64,000 nucleotides of DNA from contig QANZ01042550.1 of assembly GCA_003254925.1 (NCBI GenBank), forward strand, positions 1 to 64,000, read 5' to 3'. Numbering within the stretch: the stretch's first letter is position 1; the number at the start of each line of letters is the position of its first letter. The position numbers and the translations under genes are program-made. Positions 1-10,963 of the stretch are shown here, one piece after another. The DNA is from Chamaecrista fasciculata. Lineage: Eukaryota; Streptophyta; Magnoliopsida; Fabales; Fabaceae. The notes beneath the pieces were generated by a model. That model ran no database searches. It was not told where the DNA came from and saw nothing but the letters and a program-made list of their open reading frames with translations.

Positions 1-426
1 AAATAGGGTCAAACCACGGGGTACCAAAGTGTAATTTACCCAAATTTTAAATTGGTGTTAAATGTATCAGGTGAATTTTAAATTATTTTTAATATGTTGA
101 ATTTTTTACTTTTCGTCATTGTGATCGTGAATTATATATCTTATTTGTTTTAAATTCAAATACGACGAGGTTAAAGTTATAATTTTTTTTTGCAAAATGC
201 CATTTCTTTATTAAGGTCAGACCATCAGTAAATAAGGGTTGGTTCTGAAAATGGATCGATTATTTTACAATTAAGCGAATAAAAATTTTCATATCTCTTT
301 CGTTTTAAATTCGAACGCGACGAGTTTATAACATTTTAGGAGTTTTTTTATGTTCAATTAAAATTATAGCAAATTAGATCAAACCACACCCCAAAAGTAA
401 GTTTTTATGAGTTTTTTAATTTTACT
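1..426. repeat. Edge of a foldback MITE and related degenerate sequence
   Basis: Bases 1-45 read, on the minus strand, GTAAATTACACTTTGGTACC followed by a GTGGTTTGACC motif. This matches the left end of the MITE at 13735-14428, so the window opens inside the end of a related element. Around 140-175 and 298-330 lies the motif 'TTTTAAATTCGAACGCGACGAG-like', which recurs inside other foldback elements of this window. No gene is visible. Confidence 0.45.
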
Positions 427-956
427 TAGGGGTGGCAAAATGGTTGGGTTGGATGGTTTTGGGTTGAGTTGTAAATAGTTGGATCATGACCCATGAAATC
501 AAGGATCAACCCAACCCAACCCATAAATGGGTCATGGGTGATCATAACTCATGAAATCAAGGGTCAATCTAACCCAACCCATTTATATTAGGACTAATTT
601 GTAATTTTAACATTTTCAATATTTTTTAAAATTACAATTTGACCCCAATTTTTTTTATAATTTTCATTTTAGTCATCAAATATTATGGTTCAAGAACGTT
701 TTTGAGAATTTCGAAATTATTTGGGGATATTTTGTAATTTTTGCAAAAATTTATGAAATTCATATTCACCCCTCTCATGAAACTACATAGTTTTGACATA
801 AATTTGGGTTGGGTAAACCATGGGTTTGACCCAACCCAACCCAATTTTAATGGGTTAATTTTGAACCAAACCCATCTTGACCCATTATTTAAATGAGTTG
901 GGTTTAGTTGGTTAAATGATAGTTAGGTTGGGTTAGGCCCAATTTTGCCACCCCTA
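427..956. mobile_element. hAT-type MITE
   Basis: The ends are inverted copies of TAGGGGTGGCAAAAT (start 427, end 956), a classic plant hAT terminus. The flanking 8-mers are ATTTTACT and CTTTTACT, a target duplication with one mismatch. The interior is rich in TTGGGT/ACCCAA repeats and has no reading frame of note. At 530 bp it is a non-autonomous copy. Confidence 0.75.
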
Positions 957-1261
957 CTTTTACTCCCAAACTTACTTGGAATCCCATCTTATTTACTGAT
1001 AGTTTCAAATGGACCAAAAAATAAAAAAACTCTTCAAGAGTGACACATAATTATAAACTTATTATATTCAAACATGAAACGATAAAGATATAAAAACTTT
1101 CATTTGTTAAAATGTAAAATAATTGGCCCACATTTAGGACTCAACTCGACCTCATTTATAAATAACTCCAATTGAATAAAAAAATTACTCATAAAAAATA
1201 ATCTATAGTCTAAACTCGTTATATTCAAATTTAAGAGGGAGAGAAACATACGCATATTCAA
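957..1261. other. AT-rich intergenic, no gene
   Basis: Nothing gene-like is visible. It resembles decayed foldback-element interior ('atgaaacgataaagatat'). Confidence 0.5.
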
Positions 1262-1797
1262 CACAATGTTGCTACACATTTTCGCAAAAAAAAAAAAATA
1301 CTATTATTTTTTTTTTATAAAAATGGCAATGTCGCCACCTATTTATGGAAAAGAAAAAGTTGCTATTATTTATCTTTTTATAAAAATGATCACAACACAA
1401 TATCATTACCCATTTTTGCAAAAGAAAAAATTGTTATTTTTTTTGTAAAAATGAGTAGCATCACTTTGTCGCTATCCATTTACGCAAAATAAAAAGTTAT
1501 TATTTTTTAAAAAATAATAATAGGTAGCGGCATTGTAAAAGAAAAGTTTTTATCATTTTTCTTTTTGTAAAAATAGGTAGCTGCATTCCATTTTTGCAAA
1601 AGAAAAAGCTTAGCTTCTTCTTTTTTGTAAAAATTGGCTACCTATTTCTGCAAAATAATTCCCGCTACTTATTTATGCAAAATAAAAATTTGCTGCAACT
1701 TTTTTCTTTTATAAAAATAGATAAAGACACGATGTTGCTATCCATTTCTGGAAAATAAAAAATTGTTGCCACTTTTTTGTTTCATAAAAGGAGTAAC
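1262..1797. repeat. Degenerate minisatellite-like tandem repeat
   Basis: About six or seven imperfect units of roughly 75-90 bp. Each contains a GTTGCTA/GTAGC element, CCATTTTTGCAAAA, a run of A, then a T-rich stretch ending TTTTTGTAAAAAT. Short open frames here come from the homopolymers and are not genes. Confidence 0.6.
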
Positions 1798-2579
1798 GAA
1801 TAAATTGATGATTTTAGTTTCAAACATAATCTTTGTCCCAATCTAATTCTGACGATACTCTTTTAAAAAATCTGAACTATAGTAGTTTAAATAAATTTTA
1901 TTATTTGATTTTTGAATTTATACGGAATCAACTAATCAATTTTTAAATAATTAAAATATATAATTTAGATATTAAATTATTATAATTGTCAACATTTGAT
2001 CTCTGAATAAAATTTGAACATAAAAAAAATTCAGTGCAAATTCAAGAATAAAAATTTATTAATTTAATAAAAATTTAAGAATCGAAAACTATAAAATCAA
2101 TTTAAATTCAAAATCCATCAATTTAAGAGCCAAATAATTCACAATTAAAATTTTTAAAAGATTAAATAGGATATTTTAATTATTTAGAGATTAATTAATT
2201 AACTTTGTATAAATTCTGAGACTAAATAGTAATTTTTCTAAAAAATTATTTTTAATTAATTTAGTTATGGTTAAGTGACGTTTAATTGATTGAGTTGTCA
2301 TTTGTCAAAATGTGATATAATCACACAATACAATAGGACATATAATAATAAACAAATCTCACAATAAACTAATTGAGTTATTGATAGTTTAATACGATGT
2401 GAGTTTATTTATTTTTTTTATATATACAATTGATACAATATGAGTTGTTGTTATGTTTTTGTTTTTAGGTAAATTATAAAAAAAGTCTCAGTGGTTTGGC
2501 ATATTTATAGAACGAGTTCATGTGGTTTAAAAAGTGACAAATAAAGATCTATGGCTTCCTTTATTGACAAAAAGGGTCA
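1798..2579. other. AT-rich intergenic, no gene
   Basis: No coding signal. From about 2467 ('taaattataaaaaaagtctc') to 2579 it looks like the left half of a decayed MITE. The hAT element at 2588 landed in it, and the sequence resumes after 3036. Confidence 0.5.
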
Positions 2580-2587
2580 CATGAGGT

Positions 2588-3028
2588 TAGAGATGACAAC
2601 GGATAGGATATCCGAAATTTTATCATTATCCGTATCCGTATCCGTTCATTCTTTCCAATATCTGTATCATATCATATCCGATATCCGGTATCCGACGGGT
2701 AACCTAAATATCCGAAAATAATGGATATATGATAAGATATCCTAATTCAAAAATCGGATATATCCGATATCCGATACCCAATATCTGTTAAATAAAATAA
2801 ATTAATTAAAAATATAATAAAAAATGTATAAAATATAATAAAATATTTATATTATAGGGTATCGGATACCGGATACCCTAACTATCCGTTCATTTCGAAC
2901 GGATACCAGATAGTTAATTTTTTATTTTTCAATACTCATACCCTATCCGATATCCGATGGATATCAGATATTTTTTACGAGTGGATTCGGACGGGTATCC
3001 TAAATACCCACCCAAATTGCCATCCCTA
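2588..3028. mobile_element. hAT-type MITE with perfect 8-bp TSD
   Basis: The terminal inverted repeats are TAGAGATGACAA at the left and TAGGGATGGCAA (complement) at the right. Direct repeats CATGAGGT at 2580-2587 and 3029-3036 are an exact 8-bp target duplication, diagnostic of hAT insertion. The interior is built of 'GGATATCCGATA' repeats and is strongly self-complementary. Non-autonomous, 441 bp. Confidence 0.88.
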
Positions 3029-3036
3029 CATGAGGT

Positions 3037-3766
3037 ATTTGTCATATAAAATTAACGAAATTATGACAATATGCAACTCACGTGACCCATTTCCACATAC
3101 TCTATCCCTATATTAATACAATAATGTGTGTACAAAATTCATTGCTTAGGTTGACTCAAGGCTTATCAAATTAAATTATATATTTTCATCTCTTTTGAAA
3201 TTTAAATCAAAACAAAAATGATTTTTAAAGTTCAAACTTTAAACGATTAAATATCTCATGAAAAGAAAAAACTACTAAATATCACACTTAGATAGAGAAA
3301 CATAAGAGACGACCACCTTTGTCAAAAAATTTCAAACTGTGTCGTCTTTCTTTCCATTACCATTGGTGGCCTCACCTTTACAACTAATCTCAACTATATA
3401 TGAACCAAAACAGCCACCAATTTCAAAAAGTTGCTTTTGAATTTTTCTTACACTCATATGCTTTTTCAAAACAAAAATATTATAGAATTCTCGATTTATT
3501 TGACTGTATTTTAAAATTTATATAAATTAATTAAAATCATTCTATATTTATTGAAAAAACTATATAAATCTTGAAATAGTCTAAAAGTTAAAAAAGAAAG
3601 TTATATTTTTCTGGTTTGAAGCTCGCTTTGGATGTACACTTTTTAATACAATGATAGGATCTTTTTGACTAGTATATAAAGGGAATATGAACATATGCAC
3701 ATTTTCACACTTCAACAAATTTATTTATTTTATCTATTTCTCTAATAACATTAACTGATCTTGTAG
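3037..3766. other. AT-rich intergenic, no gene
   Basis: No supported gene, RNA or element ends seen. Confidence 0.5.
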
Positions 3767-3771
3767 ACTTC

Positions 3772-5483
3772 TGTAATGTCCCGAAATATCAAAAGTTAAT
3801 ATATAAATCTAGGAATTGAGTTTTGGGCCATCAAGATTTAGAATGGATTTTTACAGGTTTAATTAGATTTTTGAAGATAAATAATGGTGGGAAGTTTATA
3901 AAATTAGAAAGATTCTCAATCCTCATTGGCAACCCAAATTTTTGCGTCTAGAATCTTTTAAAATAGTTCAAATAAGCCTTGAATCTTTTAAATATATACA
4001 TATATAATTTCATATTGTGAGACCCGAAGGTCTAGAATCTAAATATTTTCATGAGATTGTAAAAAGAAAAAAAATAATAATAATTCTTTTATAAATTCCA
4101 TGTGCACAAGGACCTTTTTGAAGTAGTTAAACCTTTAGAGGGTAAATTTGAATATTTTTCCCTTCCCTTTAGAAGAGGAAAACTGACTTTCCCTTTTCTG
4201 CGAAATCTCCTTAGAATCTTTCCAAATCTCCCAGAATCTTTGCAAATAATTCAAATCAGTCTATGCCATTCTTAAAAATAAAAGAAAACGCTGCACACGG
4301 AAGAACCCACATAACAAACAGAGAGTTTCAGTCTTTTGCCCTTTGCCCTTCACGCCGTCACTGCCACCATTGCATACTACCTTGCGTCGTCGTCAGACAC
4401 TACAGACACCATCAGCGACCAAGTCCCGCCGTCTGTGATCGTTTTCTTACACCCAAACTTGTCGATTTTTCTGTACCTGTTATTGTTCAGAAGCAAAAGG
4501 GCATATTTATTTATTCTTCCGAGAGAGGTGAATGGCTTCTCATTCTTGTCCTGTTGAGGAATTGATTGATGATTGCTTGATGTTAATGCGGTGAATTAAC
4601 TCGTGTTGATACCTGACTTAAAAAGTTTGAGTGTTTGGAGAGTTTGTAATCTCTGAATGTACCATTGATGATGAATTTTTAAGTGTTTGAAAAACACTTT
4701 TGAATGCAATTATAGCCAATGTGAAATTGATTGTGCTTGCGCATGCTCCCTTGTGCGATGGGCTGGGAATTACTCCTCATGGATGAGTGGAGACAAATTA
4801 CTCCCCAATGTCAGGTTGAGACGGATTTGTGGATTACTCCCCAAGAAGAGTTGAGACAGATGCATATATGAATTGATATTGTTTACTTCTATTATTGTTC
4901 TTGATTGCATTGGTTACTATATTGTATTGAGGGTTTTGTTTTTCTTATCGTTTTAAGTTCTATTAATAAAAATTGTTATTAGTTGAAATCATTGATATAT
5001 GGCTATCCCACCCCCATGTGGTGTCATCGTGCACCACAACGGAATGGGCTAGTCACTCACTGAGTTATGACTCACTCCTCTCCCCTCTAGTTTTCGATAC
5101 AGGTACAGATTAGACATCTACTTCTTCTCTAAGAGAAAGCTGAGTGAAGGCCCACACTGGGTAGTCACGTATTGATGAAATTTTATTTAATTCTCTAGTC
5201 TGTCAGCTCCACCAGCACTTAGAGATGGGTCTTGGGAATTTTTGTTTATCTACATGATTTACTCTTTATGATGACACTATTTTGTAAAGTTTGACAAAAG
5301 TATAGTTTGTTGTTAAGAATTGTTAACGGTATTGTTGTGCAAACTGTCATGAAATTTCTAATTGAGGTATTATTATAAGCGTTGAAAGTTGTTTGGTGTT
5401 TACGTATGTATATGGGTAGGCTTACGGCGTGGGTTAGGTCCACGTTTGTGCTGGTCACGGCTTCCCAAACAGGGGTCGTGACA
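3772..5483 (+). mobile_element. Solo LTR of an LTR retrotransposon
   Basis: A 1.7-kb unit starts TGTAATGTCCCG and ends GGGTCGTGACA. It is flanked by identical 5-bp repeats ACTTC (3767-3771 and 5484-5488). TG...CA ends with a 5-bp target duplication and no internal region fit a solo LTR left by LTR-LTR recombination. The length and the TGTAA...CCCG-type terminus resemble Gypsy/chromovirus LTRs (family inferred). The perfect target duplication suggests a fairly recent insertion. The short open frame near 4263-4565 lies inside it and is not a host gene. Confidence 0.82.
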
Positions 5484-5739
5484 ACTTCAAACGTTTATGC
5501 ATCTTAATGAGTATCTATTTTTCTAATGAAATTTTAATTTGTTTAGTGTGATAATCTTCCAATTAACATACTTCAAAAATATTAAGCTACCAAAGGAATA
5601 AATATGGTAAAACAAAATATAAACAACGTATTTATCGAAATATGAAAATTCAGAGACATCTTATTGGTTTTAACTTTTAAGAGTTAAAAGCAATATGCAC
5701 ATATGACTAAAAACAAAACGTTTATTATTATTATTTTTT

Positions 5740-7043
5740 GGCTTAAGTGCACTTTTGGTCCCAATACTATGACTAAGGTTTCAATTTGGTCCCATAACTA
5801 TTTTTGTTGCAGATTTGGTCCCATAACTTCTCAAAAAGTTTCACAGTTAGTCCCCTGGTCACTTCCGTCCAAATTTTGCCGTTAATTCTGACGTGGCAGT
5901 GTGACTGAGATTCTGACGTGGCAAAATCAAATGAGATGGACTAAATTAGGATCAATATGTAATATTTCATAACTTCTCTATAACTATTCCACAATATCTA
6001 CAAATTAGGATCTTCAAACGCCATCTAAAACCTTCGCAGCCAATCTTCACAGGCAAAATAGCTCCCCTGCTGGCCTTTTTTCCAACATTTCCTTTCCAAA
6101 TGGTATGCCCCTTAAATTAATTCTTCTGCTGCTTCCTCTTTTCATTTTTACCTTTTTTTTTGGTACGGGATGCTTTTTGGGTAGGAAGAATTTTTTATTG
6201 AAAAGCTGAATGTTGTCATAGATTGTAAGTTACTGCATCTGTGAGGTGAAACTATTAGTGTCTTAGAACCAAAACAAATCACAGTTGGTGTGTGTGTGTG
6301 TGTTTTATTTTTCCCAACAAATCCCAAATTATGATTATATAACTCTGTTGCTTGAGGATCTACACAGTTAATAACATTGATATGATACGTAACTCTGTTG
6401 CTTGTGTTTAGGCCGGAGAGGATGGATTGTGGGTGGTCTAAGACGATTGATCGGACGTCGGAGGGGTGGCCGACCATGGTGAAAACGACGTCGGTGGATG
6501 CGGCGAGATCGGCGGGAGAATCGGCGAGATTTGCGCCTTGGGATTGAAGGGGAAGAGATTTTGATGGGTTGCGAGAGAAGATTGTGAGAGTGTAGCCGGC
6601 GGAGAGGATGCGTGAGGCCATGGCGGATCCCATTACGCCTATGCCGATCCAGCCGATGCGGGTTTCGGTTGGGGAGATAGGGTTTGGATATGGAGTTGCC
6701 ATGGTTAGAGATTCAGGGGAGCTATTTTGCCTGTGAAGATTGGAAGCGAAGGTTTTAGATGGCGTTTGAAGATCCTAATTTGTAGATATTGTGGAATAGT
6801 TATAGAGAAGTTATGAAATGTTACATATTGATCCTAATTTAGTCCATCTCATTTGATTTTGCCACGTCAGAATCCCAGTCACACTGCCACGTCAGAATTA
6901 ACGGCAAAATTTGGACGGAAGTGACCAGGGGACTAACTGTGAAACTTTTTGAGAAGTTATGGGACCAAATCTGCAACAAAAATAGTTATGGGACCAAATT
7001 GAAACCTTAGTCATAGTATTGGGACCAAAAGTGCACTTAAGCC
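5740..7043 (-). mobile_element. Pack-MULE with 330-bp terminal inverted repeats
   Basis: Two inverted arms of equal length (5740-6069 and 6714-7043) begin GGCTTAAGTGCACTTTTGGT and are nearly identical. The flanks are identical 9-bp direct repeats TTATTTTTT (5731-5739 and 7044-7052), as expected for Mutator-like elements. The 644-bp centre carries a host gene fragment (next entry) and no transposase. Near-identity of the arms and the perfect duplication indicate a young insertion. Confidence 0.88.
6406..6702 (-). pseudogene. Captured fragment of a 3-hydroxyisobutyrate dehydrogenase-like gene
   Basis: On the minus strand an ATG at 6702 opens about 99 codons that look like the start of plant 3-hydroxyisobutyrate dehydrogenase-like 1 (beta-hydroxyacid dehydrogenase family). 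A Rossmann nucleotide-binding motif GIGVMG is at residues 20-25. It is followed by SAGYTLTIFSRNPSK, a DVVFTMVG strand-turn and a PSDVRSIVLD helix, as in the family. After LSGLN the similarity stops. The frame stays open to 6148 but reads unrelated sequence, including a GT microsatellite. The catalytic lysine and C-terminal domain are absent, so this is not a working enzyme. It lies wholly inside the MULE, and its start sits 12 bp from the right arm, so a transcript could start in the arm. The parent gene is not in the window. The family call rests on remembered motifs. Confidence 0.8.
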
Positions 7044-7052
7044 TTATTTTTT

Positions 7053-8558
7053 TTTTTATATAAAAGTATTTGTTTAGTCCCCAAGCTTTATACTAATTGT
7101 CAATGTTTACCTCACTATTTTCTTTTTGTGGCCAATTTCATCCCTATTATTTTATATTTTGATCAATTTTATCATTTGCTATTACTTTAATTAAATGTTA
7201 ACGATAAAATCTACGTAGCTAATGATACAAAATGTAAATAAAATTAATAAAAAAAGAAATTTAAATTCTAATTCATATTAAAAAATAAGATGAAATTTGA
7301 AGTTAATTTATTGACGGAAGTTAGTGAAATGATGAAAATTATCAAAATGTGCAACATAGGAATGAAATTTACGATATAAAAAATTGAAAATAAAATTGAT
7401 AATTAATATAAAATTTAACGATTTAAAAGATAATTTTGTTTGATTTTTTTAAGAATTAAAAAGGAGATGAAGTGATTTTTCTTTATTCAATTATTTTATT
7501 TTTCCTCTCTGATCAACGAACGTAAGATCTAAGATGTGACTTATTAAGCGAGGGCCAACATGGTTGGGTCACTGAGTGACGGAACTGACATTTAGATTTG
7601 AAAGGATTTTAATCTTCCATTGATACAAAGGAAAATGAATTATGATACCAACGGCATCATGTTCATTTTGAAAATCTAGAGCTTCAAAATTCAAATCTTC
7701 AATTGACATTTTGATATGCTCTTCATTAATTTGGCAGGTTTTGTTGAGTAATTTTTTCGTTATTCATGCAATAAGAATGATAAAAGTATCTTTTTAATAA
7801 AAATTATGTACTCCAAAATTTTTTAACAAAAGTGTCATATGGTTTCCAGCTTTCCACTGTTAATACTTTGTAGTCTTTAAAATTAAATTCTATTAAAAAA
7901 TTAATGGCATTCAAATTCTACTCCAAAATTCTATAAAATGACTAGAATTATATATAGTATTAGAAAATATTTATAAACTTAATTATCTAGTATTTATACC
8001 TAGTTTTGTATTTATGTGGAATTATCGAACATAATTTTGACATTGTGACATAGCACGTGTTGTGTGTGCGTGTGATGTGCTAGTTTTTTTTAACACAAAA
8101 ATGAAGTTATCATTATTGGAAAATAAAAATCCTAATATGTACAGCATATTTAAAATCTAAAAATTATGGTAAGTTTTGGCCAAAAAATTATAGTAAGTCA
8201 ACAATAATTCCACATTTAAATTTTTTCCCAAAATAAATATAGTAAGTTAAGTTAATAAATTGGATTTTGTTTTGGTTATTGGCCCAAACTAGATTCATTA
8301 GTAGTCGAAGGCCTTGTCTTATAACATTCATAATTGGAGTATTTCATTGGATAGGGCCCATACGGGAACTCATTTGCATTATTCTTTGAGTAAACTAACT
8401 TTCCAGTCCCTAAATTTTATAAGTACTGACAATTTGGTCTTTGGATTTTCGCGAGTGTACAACTCGATTCCTGTATTTTCTTGACTCGTTGCAATTTGAT
8501 TTCTCCATCACTCATGTAGCCCATTAAGGGTAGTTAGTTTGCTCATGTAGCCCATTAA
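7053..8558. other. AT-rich intergenic, no gene
   Basis: No gene seen. A 20-bp sequence CTCATGTAGCCCATTAAGGG is repeated near 8511 and 8542, just before the next element. The stretch at about 8395-8555 looks like the left half of a decayed MITE ('CAGTCCCTAAATTTT'). Confidence 0.5.
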
Positions 8559-8904
8559 GGGTGTGTTTGGGACCGGGATTAATCCCCATTTCATTTCATT
8601 TCATTATCCCTATTTCATTTTATAATTGGAGCTACAGTGTAAATTCGATGTTTGTTTTGCCTCATATTTTCATTTCATTTCATTCCAACATTATTACATC
8701 CCATTTTCATTTCTTTATTTATCCAATTACTATTATACCCATACTTATATACCTATAATTACTTATATTCTAATACAAATATAAAAAACGACAAAATAGT
8801 AATTTACATTACCTCATTTATTACACTTACCACTTCTTTTCTCTCTCCATCATTTAATACTAACTTTTTTCTCTCTCCACCACACACACTCCCATATATA
8901 TATA

Positions 8905-9084
8905 CTAGGGGCTTAGCGTGCCCTAACGGGCACGCAAATATGTATGTAAAATAAATAAGGGACTAAATTGTTAACTTAGTAAAGAAAGAGAGACCAAATA
9001 GTAAATTTTCTCTTATTTTTAATTTCATAGACTATAGTTTTAAACATGGACGACCAGAAAGGGGTGGAGCCATATAATATAAGA
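8905..9084 (-). mobile_element. Short non-autonomous Helitron, copy 1
   Basis: Read on the minus strand, it starts TCTTATATTATATGGCTCC and ends with a GC hairpin (stem GCGTGCCC with GGGCACGC), seven bases, then CTAG. It lies between A and T of a TA-rich target. A TC start, a 3' hairpin and a CTAG end next to a T are the structural hallmarks of Helitrons. It is too short to code for RepHel. Confidence 0.68.
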
Positions 9085-9094
9085 TATATATATA

Positions 9095-9276
9095 CTAGGG
9101 GCTTTGCGTGCCCTAACGGGCACGCAAATATGTATGTAAAATAAATAAAGGATTAAATTGTTAACTTAGTAAAGAAAGAGAGACCAAATAATAAATTTTC
9201 TCTTATTTTTAATTTCATAGACTATATAGTTTTAAACATGGACGACCAGAAATGGGTGGAGCCATATAATATAAGA
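9095..9276 (-). mobile_element. Short non-autonomous Helitron, copy 2 in tandem
   Basis: Nearly identical to copy 1, in the same orientation, separated by ten bases of TA. It has the same TC start, the same 8-bp hairpin stem and the same CTAG end. Tandem placement suggests insertion into the TA target beside the first copy, or end bypass during rolling-circle replication. Confidence 0.68.
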
Positions 9277-10552
9277 TATATATATATAATATAATATAAT
9301 ATTATTACCCCCCAACACACGTACATATATATAGATATATATTTATTTATTTAGGTTACATAATATCATATATATTTATATTATTTTGGTATATATCTTA
9401 TATTAATTTAATTAAAGAAGAAATATTTCTATCTTTAAATTTAAATTAATTCAATAAATCAATAATTGAGTTATAAAAATATACAATTTTTGATATATTG
9501 ATAATCTTTCATATATTTTTTTGGTTCTATTGGTAATTTCTTTTTGTATCAACAGTCATATTAATGATTACAATTTTTTATCCTTCAATTTTCATGTTAT
9601 TAACATTTTCGTCCTTCAATTTATTTTTTGTTCATTTAGAGTGTGAGATACAGACCTGATCATTAAAAAATAATTGTAATTTTCTAAAGATTCATGGGTA
9701 ATGAAATAAAATATACAATTTAGTCCTGAATTATTGTAATCATCAATGACTTATTTTTCGGTTAAATTTAAAAAATAATAGTTTAATACAAAATAAAAAT
9801 AATAAAATATTATATTTTTCCTATATAAAAATAATAGGTAAATGGAGAAAACACACATAAAGATTTTTTTTAGTGTATTATAAAATTTTTTCGTCCCCAT
9901 AACTACATAATTTAAAAGAAACAAATTTATTTAATATATAATTTTTGGTCCTTCATTTTTTATGTGAACAACATTGTGGTCCTTTAATTTATTTTTAGGG
10001 TAAGATAGAGTGACTCGATTATTAATAATTGCGATTCTTTGAGGGCTTATAAGTAATGGAATCAAATATTTCATTTATTTTTTTAGTTTAAAATAATTAT
10101 GTGGTCCTTGATTTTTAAAACATTTTTTATTTTGGACAAAATATTAAGATTTTTTAAAATCTCCATGTTATTTACATTTTGGTCTTTCATTTTATTTCAT
10201 TCCACAAAATACAACTCAAACCTCCATTCCAAAAATACCCTTTAGCACAAATTCCAAGACAGTTTCATTACAATTTCATTTCATAAAATTACATCCAAAC
10301 ACCAAAATATCATTTCATTATCTTCATTTCATTCCATTATCAATTACCAATTCTACCCCTCTACAATTTTAAAAAACTCATATAATTATTTCAACCAATC
10401 ACAATCATTACATACCCATTTACATAATTTCACATCCTACTTTTTTTCATTACACCTCAACACAATCCAAACACCGTTTATCATTTTATTTCATTTACAT
10501 AATTTTCTCATTCCCATTTCATTTTAAAAACCTCATCCCAAACACATCCTAA

Positions 10553-10963
10553 GTGCTGACATGAATCGTTATCTTCCACGTCAGCACCAATTTTTTTTTT
10601 TTTTAAATTACACATAATCATCATACCCTCCCTCTTCTCCTTCTTCTCCAAATTGTAAGTGACACTTTCTTCTTCTTCTTCCTAGAAAACTTAAAAAAAA
10701 AAATTAAAAAAAACCTTCCATATCCATTGCCAACTTATTTCTTTCTGTCATTACTTTCTCATTGGGCTTTCTAGGTGGGACTGGACCGGGCAAAAAGAAG
10801 CCCAAACATTTCACAAAGCGATTTCAAAGCTGCAACCCGCCTAAACGGCGACGTATTGTCGCGCATCTTTGTTTCGCACAGAGTCTCTCTCTCGAAGTTT
10901 GAATCTCGCCTCCTGCGGTTTGCATCGTCGTTCGAGATCTGTGTGTTGGCCTGAATCTCGGCG
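10553..10963 (+). promoter_or_regulatory. Promoter and 5' UTR of the TXNDC9-like gene
   Basis: Base composition rises sharply toward the ATG. TGGGCT occurs at 10763-10768, with its complement AGCCCA at 10799-10804. These are site-II type (TGGGCY) elements common in promoters of plant housekeeping genes. A CTTCTT-rich tract precedes them near 10630-10685, and a TCTCTCTCTC tract at about 10882 suggests the leader. No clear TATA box. Confidence 0.45.

Larger units (their letters stand above)
8559..10549. mobile_element. PIF/Harbinger-like element (composite)
   Basis: The left end GGGTGTGTTTGGGA and the right end TCCCAAACACATCC are inverted repeats (13 of 14 match). The trinucleotide TAA flanks both (8556-8558 and 10550-10552), the Harbinger target signature. 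The interior is T/C-rich, with many CATTTCATTT copies near both ends. Two Helitron-like copies sit inside. No transposase is seen. The TIR is short, so the outer limits are less certain than for the other elements. Confidence 0.5.

Noticed and set aside
4263-4565. 100-codon open frame
   Set aside because: It lies inside the solo LTR at 3772-5483 and shows no recognisable domain.
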